This document shows positions 46,201-56,777 of a DNA stretch of 64,000 nt, piece after piece. The stretch is from Chamaecyparis obtusa. Taxonomy: Eukaryota > Streptophyta > Pinopsida > Cupressales > Cupressaceae. The position numbers were made by a program, and so were the translations under genes. The first letter of the stretch is position 1; each line of letters begins with the position of its first letter. Below the pieces are notes generated by a model, which was not told the DNA's origin, made no database searches, and worked only from the letters and a program-made list of their open reading frames with translations. Location: assembly GCA_027943335.1 (NCBI GenBank), contig BSBK01000763.1, positions 309,501 to 373,500 on the forward strand, given 5' to 3'.

Positions 46201-46304
46201 CTTGTAATAATGTAGTAAATGAAATCAGTAGTGATGGATTGCAGTGGCAGCATTGCATGACCCCTCAGTCGCCACTCAACACACAGGTGATGTGGTCATA
46301 TTAA
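43255..46304 (+). CDS. Probable three-exon host gene, unknown acidic protein of about 283 aa
   Basis: Proposed exons: 43255-43356 (MASRIGRLKRKG..., donor CTG|GTAAGT, phase 0), 45358-45715 (acceptor TTTTTTATGGTAG, donor AAGG|GTATGA, phase 1) and 45913-46304 (acceptor TTGCTAG, stop TAA). Together they give 852 nt in one frame. The middle part is Pro/Glu-rich (PEMPSPVEISELQQPVEP), then ALVLYKPVNPPIFPG. The last exon has GRGNLPDLFHL, VVPWTPSQFPICV, an acidic block EDDMMLDDDN, and ends QWQHCMTPQ...VMWSY. No membrane segment or signal peptide. The basic N-terminus and acidic tail suggest a nuclear protein (inference). It is free of stops, unlike most of the window. Acceptor 45916 is an equally good alternative, and the 2.0-kb first intron could hide another exon. 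No family is recognised. Confidence 0.55.
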
Positions 46305-48080
46305 TGACTTTGTGAACTTGAAGCCTCTTTCCGTGATGAAAGGTATGGTACGTAAGACTAGTCCTGAATGGAGAGATTGGAAATTTTTCTATATAGAAAG
46401 TGGAGGAGACGACAGTGATGGAGTTGGAGGCTGAGTTATTGTTTATAGTATTATACTATAATGGATTTGAGTTCATTCTGATCTTTATGCATTTTTTTCT
46501 CAAACAGTGACCTCTATGGGTGAATCCTACATGTCTTTGATGCTCATTGGTGAAGCATTTTTTCTGTAATTACTGTTAAGACATGTAGTTCTTTTGCTCT
46601 CTTTTTTTGCTGTATCTTGGTCTCAAGACCCCCCTCACAAGGATTATCAGATATATTAAAGTAGATGCTTTCCTCCAACAGATTGTGTTTTTCTTGACCT
46701 TTCTCAACAGAGTTAAACTGTATTGCAACTTGATCTGTATGTATATATAAATATATAGTACTGATAATTTTTCTCCTTTTTTTTAAGGAAAACATATTTT
46801 TAGATTTTTTATTTTTATAAATGTGGAAAGACTACAGAAAACAACCAAAGAATAATGATTCAATGTCTGAAGATGCAGATAGATCTGTTAAGTGTAATAT
46901 ATAAGGAAGAAAAATCTAGGTCAGTTGTTTCTTAAATCTCTCTATTGAAGGCCAACAGATATTACCACTCCAAGATATCAACAACAAAAGTTAAGATAAT
47001 AGCTGTTGAAATAGATGTCAATTTTGTGTTAAGTGATGCATCACAGTGGCAGTTTTAACACTAGTTTTTGGAGTTGAAGACTGATCAAAGTGTATGCTTC
47101 TCAAGGTTTTTACATTTATTCTCAAGGTCTGTACATTTAAGGTGACTGGTTCCTTGAAAGTATTTTAGGATCAATATTTAAGAGCACGAGGTTGGAATTA
47201 AATTTTGAATAGGCTTGAATATAGAGTCCCTCACCAGACTGCAAGGGATACCACCTAAGGTTGATATGAGCAACTAGAAAAACAATTGAACTAGACAAGC
47301 TTTGATGTTGTCTTGTAGGTACCATACAAGATTGTGAACCAATCGTCCCAACATCTATTAATCAGGTTAGTCTGCAGTTTGAAAAAATTATACAAATCCA
47401 ATGTAAATGCAAAGAAAGAATATGCTGATCATGTGTACATTCTTCTGACTATCAATTCGGATGGAAGGATCATAATCAATGGTAAGGTCAGAGGGGCATT
47501 ACTACTGATTATAGATGCCTGTATGGCTGTCTTAACTATTTTCTCAAATGAAATTGTCTATCATAAACCAATCTATAACCAATCTTGTTGCCAAGTACTT
47601 ATCATACCTTTTTAGTTTTTAGTCCTTTTGGATGTGTTGAAAGTTGAAAACTGTAATAAGGTTTGGAATAGCGTCTCTCTTGACAAGATAGTCTAGGATG
47701 TTTCATGAATGAATAATTAGATCCTGACAAAGTGCTCGGATGCCTCTTAGCTGTAGTTGAATTTTTTTCTGACAAGTAGTAGGATCTTGCTATGGAACAA
47801 ACACTATAGGTTCCACATCCAATATAGGTATTCCATCATTTTACGAATAATGAAACTGACACTTCCATGTGTAAAATCAGGCTCAAATGGAGCAACATTT
47901 TGTTTACCTTGCTTCCAAGTTCACTTCCTTTATATCTTGTATGGCAAATAGACTTCCAATCAATACCATGAAGTTGATTCAAGATCGATGATATTTAGAG
48001 TTATAAACAACATAAGCATCAATACTACTGTGAAATCATATCTTTTGAATCAGTAGGATCATCACTAATATGTTTAAACT
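46305..48080. other. Intergenic, nothing recognised
   Basis: The first few hundred bases should include the 3' untranslated region of the preceding gene. No further ORF is supported. Confidence 0.45.
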
Positions 48081-48100
48081 ATATATATATATATATATAT
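48081..48100. repeat. (AT)10 microsatellite
   Basis: Ten AT units, followed at once by the dispersed repeat below. Confidence 0.95.
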
Positions 48101-48185
48101 AAAAGCATCCAAAACCTCCAAAAAAAATTCGTGCATCTGCGCACCCGATTCTCACATCCACATCCGCATCCGAATCGGCAACTGA
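48101..48185 (+). repeat. Dispersed repeat, copy 1
   Basis: AAGCATCCAAAACCTCC, an A-run, then CATCTGCGCACCCGATTC and GCATCCGAAT. It matches 52678-52750, where it also follows a TA-rich tract. Family unknown. Confidence 0.75.
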
Positions 48186-48747
48186 GGTTTAAAATCATCT
48201 ATTTGAATTCTTTCTATGCATAAGATATGATTTTCAATTTAAATATAGCAAAATCTTTGTTAATTTGAATGTAGCAATATCTAGGCTAATCTAAATGTAG
48301 CAAAGTCTTGGTTCGTAATTTAATTGTAGGAATTTTTTCATTCTCAATTTTAAATATTTTAATATTGCAATTATATTTAATCCTTTTCTAGAGATTTACA
48401 CAAATAGCATTTCCTTCGTTTTCAAATTAATTATTGCAATTTTGTTTAATCCTTGTCCAGTGGTTCACACAAATAGATAACTTATTTTATAATTCAAGCA
48501 ATATTTTTTTGGTTAATATTTGTCTATATAAATTTTTTTTGTTGCTTGTTTAAACAAGCTATTGATATTAACACACTGACTACATGCGACGAGCCTGCCT
48601 ATCCATGGCTTTTAAATGATCCATTTACTTGAGGGTCTATATGCCATATCACAATGGCACAATGGCAAATCCCCTATCATACTAGAACAGTCGCAGCCCC
48701 ACATAGTAAACGAGATAAATTATAAAATAACTTGTATACACACACAT

Positions 48748-49071
48748 ATTATCTGAATGTTACATTTATGTATGCAATAAATCTTTTGTTCTTATAGAAT
48801 TGTTTTCATTAGTTATGTTAGTTGGTATGGTTTTAGTAGCAGTAAAGTGTCTTGAATGCGTTAATTTAAAAGTTCCTCTTTGCACAGGTTTTTGTTTTCA
48901 ATTATAAGTCATATATACACATTATCTGAATGCATAAATTTATGTATGCAATAAATCTCTTGTTCTTATAGAACTGTATTAGCTATGTCATTTGGTATAG
49001 TTTTAGTAGCAGGAAAATGTCTTGAATGCGCTAATCTAAAAGTTTCTCCTTGCACAGGTTCTTGTTTTCAT
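48748..49071 (+). repeat. Tandem duplication of about 170 bp
   Basis: ATTATCTGAATG...TTGCACAGGTTTTTGTTTTCA (48748-48900) is followed by a similar unit (48921-49071), both with ATGTATGCAATAAATCT and GTCTTGAATGCG. Several differences, so not recent. Confidence 0.85.
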
Positions 49072-49917
49072 GGGGCTTGGCCATATAGCCCAAATTCAAA
49101 CTCGTAACTAGCTGAATGCTCCAAATGACATTGTAGAAATACGTTTAACCTATAAAATTAATTCTGGAAAGATTCTTTTAATAACTTATTCCCTCTATGG
49201 AGAAGTGTCCCCGGCCCTCAAATTGCTGACTCTATCCCCAGTGGTCTTTCAGGTATGGTGGGATGGCAGTGGATGCCCCCTAGTCATCACCAAAAGTCTT
49301 CAAATCTTTGTAATGTTTCTGAAATGTGTTGCAGAAATAGGAAATTCCGCAGTGAGTTTTGGCCAATCTCCAAGATGGCAATAGATGACTGAGATGCCCC
49401 ATTGACCATCCCAGGGACAGCCAGATCCCCAAGAGGAAGGCAAATGTTTTTTAATGTTTAAATTCATTCATGATATTAAAACAAGACTGATAAATATATC
49501 ACGACATCACTATAATAGCAGTATAACATGACAACATTGAACAGCAGCAATAAATATATCATAAAAGCTGTATGGCAACAATAAATTTGATCATACCGGT
49601 AACATCATTAGTTTATCAACAACAGTAAATATCATTATTTAGATGTGAAGTTAATGATATAAGTTCATGTAACTGTGAACATTAACAGCAACAAATTTGT
49701 TTCTGATTTATTGTTCAGACCTTACAGTCAAACTTAAAATTTTTGATATGGTATTAATGTCTGTTATTATGGTCAGTTGAAAAAGAGATTAAAGATGCAT
49801 TGGCTGTGGTCTGGTACTTCGTATTATTTTGTGGGAAGCACAGAGAAACAATTTTTTTTGAATGGAGCATTGTTTTAAGAGTCATGTTATATGATTGCTG
49901 TTGTACGGATGTCATGT

Positions 49918-49918
<1 letters not shown>

Positions 49919-49958
<40 letters not shown>
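49919..49958. repeat. (AT)n(AG)n compound microsatellite
   Basis: About eight AT units then twelve AG units. Confidence 0.95.
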
Positions 49959-49975
49959 GAGGTTCATTCACACAC

Positions 49976-50232
49976 ATTAGTTTAAGAAAGTTTCATTCTC
50001 AAAGATGATTATCACAAATCTATATTCCATGGTGATTCAGGGCTTGGGGATGGCAGTCCAAGGGCCATTTTGGAAACATACATTGATGTTCCCCTTGTAA
50101 ATATATATTGATGTACCCCTGTCATCCCAAAAACACTTCCCCTGTTGTTCTCGATCCCTCCCAATCCCGAACTGCTGTGGAATATAGATTTTTGATAATT
50201 ATGTTTGAGAATGAAATTTTTCATAAACTAAT
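49976..50232. mobile_element. MITE-like element with long terminal inverted repeats
   Basis: The left end (ATTAGTTTAAGAAAG, TTTCATTCTCAAA, ATTATCA, AAATCTATATTCCA) is matched by the reverse complement of the right end over about 75 bp at roughly 80 percent identity, counted by eye. The centre is about 110 bp. No coding capacity. No convincing target duplication, so the superfamily is unassigned. Confidence 0.65.
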
Positions 50233-50970
50233 ATCTCATAGGTGATGTGTAATGCCCTCTTTTGATTGGATCCACAGTACAGTGTTTGTTCGCAGTTAGA
50301 CGGAACCAATTCTTGCAGGGGTCCCTGTGGGCAGTTAGAAATGAGGGTTTTTTTAGTTTATGCAAGGTGACTTAGTCTTCTTCTTAAGGCGGCTTGGTCT
50401 GCCAGTGATTTGTGGAGAGTTAGTTAGAACCCACCAATTGATGAATTGATCAGTCAGCTGCCAGTGATTTCTAGAGAGTTGTTTGTCATTTAAAAACCAC
50501 CGATTGAGGAGTCAATTTCTATGATATATCCTTTTAAGATCACTTAGTTAAGAAGGGCAGTGGAAGAAGTAAAAATCATTTATTTTCCTGGGCTGGACAT
50601 GGTTTTTCAGCAGCTGTGGTATGGAGACAATTATTTAGACGTGGAAACCAACCATCCTGAAGCCAAAACCCTTTAGGGTACGGTATGAGTTGTGGGGTGT
50701 CGATAGGATCAGCAGTGGTGTGCAGTTTGAATACTGTAGTGTTCGGAAAGGTTTATAAGAATTTGGATTTCCATATGAATGGTATGCTTGCTGTTAGCAG
50801 AAATTATTGAGGGGGAGAAAAAACTTAAGTATTACTAGTGGAAATTTTTAATGAGCAGTGTGTCTTAATCTATACAGACATGCACTAGTGTCACTTTTAA
50901 TTAATAAATTGAACCACTGTAATCTAATATGTTGTATTGAGTGTGATGGATAAGGTTAAATCACATGAAC
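50233..50970. other. Intergenic, nothing firm
   Basis: TGTAATGCCCTC at 50248 looks like a gypsy LTR start, but I found no matching end or duplication. QAACCACCGATTGA-like repeated words near 50420-50510 suggest a small degenerate duplication (CTGCCAGTGATTT at 50399 and 50458). Confidence 0.4.
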
Positions 50971-51262
50971 AAGTGCCAGCATTGGGTAAGTTCCTCTAAC
51001 ACACTTCCTTTGCGCCCCACAATTAGCACTCTTTCTATATCTCACTGGATCTAGAAAGGTAAGCTTCCACAGCTACCGTGAGCTGGTTCACAAGGCTACA
51101 AACTTATATCACATATAAAGTGCCAGAACTGGGTAAGTTCCTCTAACACACTTCCTTTGTCACCTGCCATTAGCACTCTATCTAGATCTCACTGGATATA
51201 GATAGGCAAGCTTTCACAGCTACTGTGGGCTGTTCACAAGGCCACAAACTTATTTAAACACA
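50971..51262 (+). repeat. Tandem duplication of 147 bp
   Basis: AAGTGCCAGCATTGGGTAAG at 50971 and AAGTGCCAGAACTGGGTAAG at 51118 begin units that agree through GTTCACAAGGC.ACAAACTTAT. About 10 percent differences by eye. Confidence 0.9.
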
Positions 51263-52670
51263 CAAGACTACTTCCCTGCTTTAAAATCATGGATTTTTGT
51301 CAATTTAAATCTGGTCTGTGTGTCTTTTAGCTCATAACCAGAGTTCGTTTTAGAGGAACTTTTAACAAAATACACCATTGCCAATTTGCATTATTCAGAT
51401 TGGGACTTTGAACATTTGCCACTTTCTCTGTCTCCTCAATAAGTGAACTGTGGTAAGTTTTGGAAAACCAGAGAGTTGATAACTGATTCCACATCACTGA
51501 CTGCCCTTCTACCTCTTACCAATTAGTACGGCCATTTCTGCAATACATTTGCAAAATATTCTTTTAAAAAATGATTATATGATAGTAAAGAATCAATATC
51601 ATTAACAATTTTGATCACCTTTATAGTTTGAATGCATGGTTGAAGATTTGATTTGTGCTTTTTGAAATTTTTATTTTCCTTGTGTTCTCTGGCATCCTGA
51701 TGATGGATCACAGAGTGTGATCCGAAACGTTGATGTCAATTTTTTTTTACTCAATCAAACCCAGAAAACAGCACAGCATTCTCATGGATTGTGGAAATCC
51801 TTAGTTACTGATGTGGGCTTCCTGGGCCAGGATGCAGATTCTGATGCGCTTGGATGTGGATCTGGGGCCAGGTGCCCTGTGGATGCCACCCGGAAGCGCA
51901 TCCTGAGTGCCCGGATGCCTGTGGATCACACGGCAGGCTTCTCGTGTGAGGTAGTTTAAGTAGATTGAATTGGAATCACTCACACTTACAATCACCTCCT
52001 CTTTTTTTCCCCTTTGGTGTTATTTTCCTGCTGGCCTGTTGTACATCAAACGGCTTTTAAAAAATCCCATCTCTCCTCCTTACGGTGTGATGTAATTCAC
52101 GTCTTCATTATTATTAATTATAAGCGATTGCGGCTTCTTACAATGACCTTCAACCAGATGCTGTTAAACTCTAATAAAATCAAGTTCTTTTAAACTCTAA
52201 TAAAATCAAGTTCTGTTAAAAATACTAGTCTACTCTGCCCTTTGTGTTTTTCAGATTTTCTAATAAAAGTAAGTTCCGTTAAAAATACTACTCTACTCTG
52301 CTGCCCTTTGTTTTTTTTGATCGGTTGCAGAGTCGATGTCAGGTATAATAAATTGGCTCTGCCATTTTTTATGCTGCACACTGAACATGTTTTCCGTATT
52401 TACACATTACAGGAAGGGGCAAATTATTAATAACTATTCATTTGGTGTTGTTAATTAAAAACCATTGGGAAATCATTTGGTGAATCAATAGTTTTCTACT
52501 TTATATCTAATTGTTGAATACAAGTTAATTATTTATTAGTTATTAGTTATTTCAATTTGAATATTTGTGAACTATCAGATATCTTGATCAATGGTGATAT
52601 CAATGGTGAAGTATCATACTATCAAATTATTTAATTTTGTATATTTCTTGCATTTCTTTGCATATATATG
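51263..52670. other. Intergenic with minor repeats
   Basis: A GC-rich patch at 51815-51950 has many GATGC and GGATC words and no homology I recognise. Short repeats TCTAATAAAATCAAGTTCT (52171 and 52196) and GTTAAAAATACTA.TCTACTCTGC (52217 and 52278) form a local cluster. Confidence 0.5.
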
Positions 52671-52677
52671 TATATAA

Positions 52678-52750
52678 ATGCATCCAAAACCTCCAAATTT
52701 TTTTTTACGCATCTGCACACCCGATTCTTGCATCTGCAGCCGAATTGGTA
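52678..52750 (+). repeat. Dispersed repeat, copy 2
   Basis: ATGCATCCAAAACCTCC, a T-run, ACGCATCTGCACACCCGATT, GCCGAATTGGTAACT. Partner of 48101-48185. Confidence 0.75.
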
Positions 52751-54540
52751 ACTAAGTGGAAATCTAATAGCTTTGATCTCCAATGATGTCAAATGTTCTA
52801 GGCCTTGATTTTCTTAACTTTGTTATAGCTTTCTATTTTAATCTCTTTGACAAATCTTCAAAACTTGGGGGCTCATCTAACTTGCAGCACATATGAAGAG
52901 ATAAACTTCAAAGGGTTATCGGATCACCAATCCCCTTATCTTCTTGAGCATCATACAATAACTAATTTCAGTGGTCTTCACTGGTGTTGGCAATATAGAT
53001 GTGGCAATATTTCGACATCTATAGACGGTTATTTTCCTTGAGTATGAGAGTTTCAAGGTTAGCGCTAGTGTCTTGCGGTATTAATTTTGTTGACGCTCCA
53101 GTGTAAAATACATATGTCTGGTTCACGAGTAGGTGTTCCAGCTACCAAAGTAAGGGAATCCATGGGCGATTTAATTTTAAATTTATACGCTATAAATTTG
53201 CACAATGAAGAACATGATATTTTGCGAGTGGACAAATACAAATCCCCAAATGGTGAAGCTGAGTCATTTTCTCAAATATATTTTGGGAAAGGCTTCCCTT
53301 ATGACTAGTCTACGTATAAGTCTTGTAACAGACTCGGATGTTGATAGGGCCGGGTAAGTATTTCAACATTTTACAAATTCCTTATATGCAGACTGCCAAG
53401 CAAGATAATTTCACAACAAAGGACACACTAACTTGAGCACTTTCAATTTGTACAGGGTTTCAGGCCCCTTTATAACCTGTTTTTGCATTAATCGAAAACT
53501 TGACGCTTCCAATCTACAGAGTTGATCAATGTTCAATCCCTTGAACTTGTATAATGAAGATACAGCTCTCTCAAAAATGCCCTATTTGGGATTTGATGAG
53601 GCAACTCTTTCGATTCCTGGCATTCACGAAAAGTCACGTGTGAGCTTTTTCATGTATTTTAGCAAATCCAATGATAACAAGAGCATGACATATTCCCAAA
53701 ATTTAAGATGTTGAAGGTTTTAACAGATGCTTGAAAGAACCTCGTAACTATTTAAGTTTGCTCCATTGGCTTGAGTCGATATGCTACATGTTTATTAAAT
53801 CCCCAAAACAATTTGGTAGTGAAGACAGCACTACACATTTTGGTTCACTCCAGGTGCTTAAGTGATCGGAGATTGCAAGACTCTTGGGGCAGATTCTTTA
53901 TTTCAGTTTCAGAGGCAATTTTTTCTTTTTCAAATGCTCGAATGGTTGAACCATCCTATTGATGTTGGAAACCTTTGGAATGCACATGGGACTATTTTTC
54001 AGTTCAGTTCAGTTATGTAGAAATCGTCCAACACTAGAGATTCTAAGACTGGATGTGGTCCTGAACAAATGGTAAAGAAAATACTTACATTGGAATTAGC
54101 CCATAATTCTCTCAAATCTCGCTATGTATCCTCGAGCTCAAAAGTTCGTAATTTTCTTAGTGAAAGCCACGAGGGATTCTTTCTCTTCTTAAAGTCGCCC
54201 TCCAAACCAGACACAGTCTTCTGGTGGCGTGGCTATTGATTTGACAAGTCCATATGCTCTACTGTTAAGCTTTAATCCAAGCAAGGAATTTTGAGGGCAC
54301 CTAAACTATCTGTTTTAGATTCCCTTGAGCTCCTTGAACTTTAACGAAGGCCATGCTGCACCAGTAAAATCCCAATCTTTCATGCCCGCACGGACAGTAT
54401 TTCCTGGTTGGAAAAACTAAAAAAAAAAAAGTTAAAGAGTGGCAGGAAGCAAATATATTTAAAAGCCTGATAAAATAAAATATGAAACAGAGGGGAACTT
54501 CCCCGTGCTTGTTTGTGAATGTTAATTATCTCTTTTAATG
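52751..54540. other. Region upstream of the NLR fragment, nothing recognised
   Basis: Short open stretches exist on the plus strand (for example 53108-53308, VPATKVRESMGDL) but no domain or splice structure that I can support. On the minus strand I could not read leucine-rich repeats that should follow the NB-ARC remnant. Confidence 0.4.
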
Positions 54541-54549
54541 CCTTAAATG

Positions 54550-55185
54550 AGAAGGTGATTGACTTTTAATTAGATCCCTTACCAAATCTCTCAGATGCTC
54601 ATCCAAGGTTTTGCAATAATCCTGTTCTAGATTAACAAAGACACATTCAAGTGTTTCGTGACCATCCAGATCACTCTACTCCGATCCATCCCATACAACC
54701 GTAGCCAAATATATCTTTTCTCCATTGAAAAAGCAAGCCGCATCCAAGAACATCTGTTGTTCATCTTTGTTTAAGGCATCGTAGCTGATTGTCGGTCTAT
54801 GCTTAATGTCTTCCGGCAGATGATACTGATGCAACTGGAATCCCCAATAATTCTTGGACTTACTATACACCGGTCCACCAAAACACCCGGAGAGACGAGG
54901 GTAATCCACTACAAGCATTCAAAGGCATTTCGACCAGATCTTCAAATCCTAAAAGTGGACAGGGCTGGGTTGTAAGAAAGAGTGCCAGTAAAGAAGCTGC
55001 TTGATATGGGACAAAATCAATTCTTCCATCTTATGGATGGAGGTGATGCTCCATTTCATAAGGACTCCCAATTCACAGGCTGTATCAGTGATGTCCAAAG
55101 CAACCCCTTGATGGCAATGGAGCATCCGTTTGATCTTCATGATCCACGTCATCCAAGATGATGAGTGCGGAAACAGATCTAAAAT
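54550..55185 (-). pseudogene. TIR-NBS-LRR type resistance gene, NB-ARC fragment
   Basis: Minus-strand reading gives the kinase-2 motif ALIILDDVDHEDQ (about 55175-55140), then in another frame SITSIHKMEELILSHIKQLL and YWHSFLQPSP (55050-54955), then PRLSGCFGGPVYSKSKNYWG, DALNKDEQQMFLDAACFF and VVWDGS (to 54680), a stop, and HLRDLVRDLIK (about 54570). These are successive NB-ARC landmarks, and the LDDVDHEDQ form with final Asp is typical of TIR-type NLRs in conifers. At least one frameshift (near 55130) and one stop are present. TIR, P-loop and leucine-rich repeats are not readable. It is a degraded fragment. Confidence 0.88.
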
Positions 55186-55189
55186 GACT

Positions 55190-56019
55190 TGCCAGTATTC
55201 CTTTTCATTCTTCTATATTTTCGAATATTTAATCTGTCTTTGACCTCAGTTATGATGAAACTGGAGTCAGAGAATAGGATTTGTCGTTTGTTCACTGTTT
55301 TGGTTTTACCCAGTCAATCCATTCCCATTCCCAGTCCCAGTCCCAATAATATCTACGCATGGTGCTCGCTGTTGCAAGATTCAAGTGTGCTTCTTTTGAA
55401 GTCTCGTAACATATCATTCGGTCCAAAGGATGTTTGGCTTAACTTGAGTAACACTTCACCGATTTCATTGACCGTCATTTTATTTACAGATGAAGATTAA
55501 CTTTTAATGTCTGTGAAGCTAACATAGTCTATGGGACAGCCCGTCAAAATTAAGCCAGCTTTAGTAACTTGGTTCTTTTCTTGTACAAGTTGACGATGAG
55601 CAATTAACAAACATCAGTAGGGGTGCTCATCTACTGCTTATGCTTCTATTATTGTTCATTGGACTTTGTTAATTAAGTGGGTTAATAGTCTTGGTATAGG
55701 CAATTGTTGGAAATAAAGTTAGTAGTTAAATCAATTGTCTAACTTAATTGGTATCTATAGTACACGATTATTGTGGCATTAATGCATAAGTATTGGATCA
55801 ATTGTGAAAATTTTGTGGTGGTCAAAACAAATGGTTAACAAAACAATAAGAGATGTGTGGGATGTCAATTCAAAATGACTATTTGTTAACTTTTGCATGC
55901 ATGACAAATCTTACCACATTCATCGTAATTATAGAAAAGCCAAAACAATAGCTATAAGCACTTGACATGCATACAAAGACAAAAACAATCATCAAAATTT
56001 GATGCACATATCATGAATT
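55190..56019. other. Intergenic, nothing recognised
   Basis: May include upstream remnants of the NLR, but no P-loop or TIR motif is legible. Confidence 0.4.
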
Positions 56020-56640
56020 TGTTGGAGTAAATGGTGTTCTACTAGTTTGCTCTTTACTTAAGTTTACTTAGCACGCTCATTTAATGAGGTAGATGGATAT
56101 TATTGAGTCCTATTTGGACTCTAATATATCCTACAGGTTATTGTTAGGATAGGTCGTCTTGTACCCAAGAGCCAGTCTACATCTTTTTTTTTTTTTTCCG
56201 GTTATGAGAGATTGCATTGTAGATGTACATGGGTACCTAACATGGCTTTGCTGCTGGGATTGATATCGCTTTGTACTACATTGCGGCACTCCCTAAGTTG
56301 CATTTTAGGGGGGTGTTGGAGTAAATGGTGTTTTACCAGTTTTCTCTTTACTTAAGTTTACTTGGGTACACTCATTTAATGAGGTAGATGGATATTATTC
56401 AGTCCTATTTGGACTCTAACATATCTTCGAGGATATTGTTGAGCTCTATCAAAACTCTACTTCTTTCAGGGTGAGACACTTGTCTCAACCTTGTCTGTTC
56501 TTCCTATTTACGCTGTGTATCTTTGTATTCACCTCATTACGATACATTTCATGTGTTAATTCTCTCTTTTGGAGGATGTCTGTAGACTAGCTCCTGGGTA
56601 TAGGATGACCTATCCTAATAGAATTTAGGGTATACAAAGT
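56020..56640 (+). mobile_element. TRIM-like direct repeat pair with polypurine tract
   Basis: TGTTGGAGTAAATGGTGTT at 56020 recurs at 56314, and the two copies align for about 130 bp. The second is preceded by TTTTAGGGGGG, a good polypurine tract. Between the copies, GGTTATGAGAG (about 56201) resembles a decayed Met-initiator primer site. This is the layout of a terminal-repeat retrotransposon in miniature with only about 110 bp inside. The end of the first copy (GGATAGGTCGTCTTGTACCC, about 56152) is an inverted match to 56590-56627, so the locus is also rearranged. The right boundary is uncertain. Confidence 0.5.
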
Positions 56641-56643
56641 TAG

Positions 56644-56777
56644 CTATAATGACTCTTGGTACCCTTAATTTTACAAATTAAATAATAATATGAATGCATG
56701 AGGAAGTTGCCTATAATGACTATTGACAACCTTAATTCTACAAATTAAATACTAGTAGAAATGCACAAGATTTAAGA
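56644..56777 (+). repeat. Tandem duplication of 67 bp
   Basis: CTATAATGACT...CCTTAATT.TACAAATTAAATA at 56644 and again at 56711, with small differences. Confidence 0.8.

Noticed and set aside
50248..50260. A second TGTAATGCCC solo LTR start
   Set aside because: No matching CA end with a repeat of the flanking TGATG was found.
53087..53714. Plus-strand gene between 53087 and 53714
   Set aside because: Short open pieces in different frames without domain or credible splice sites.
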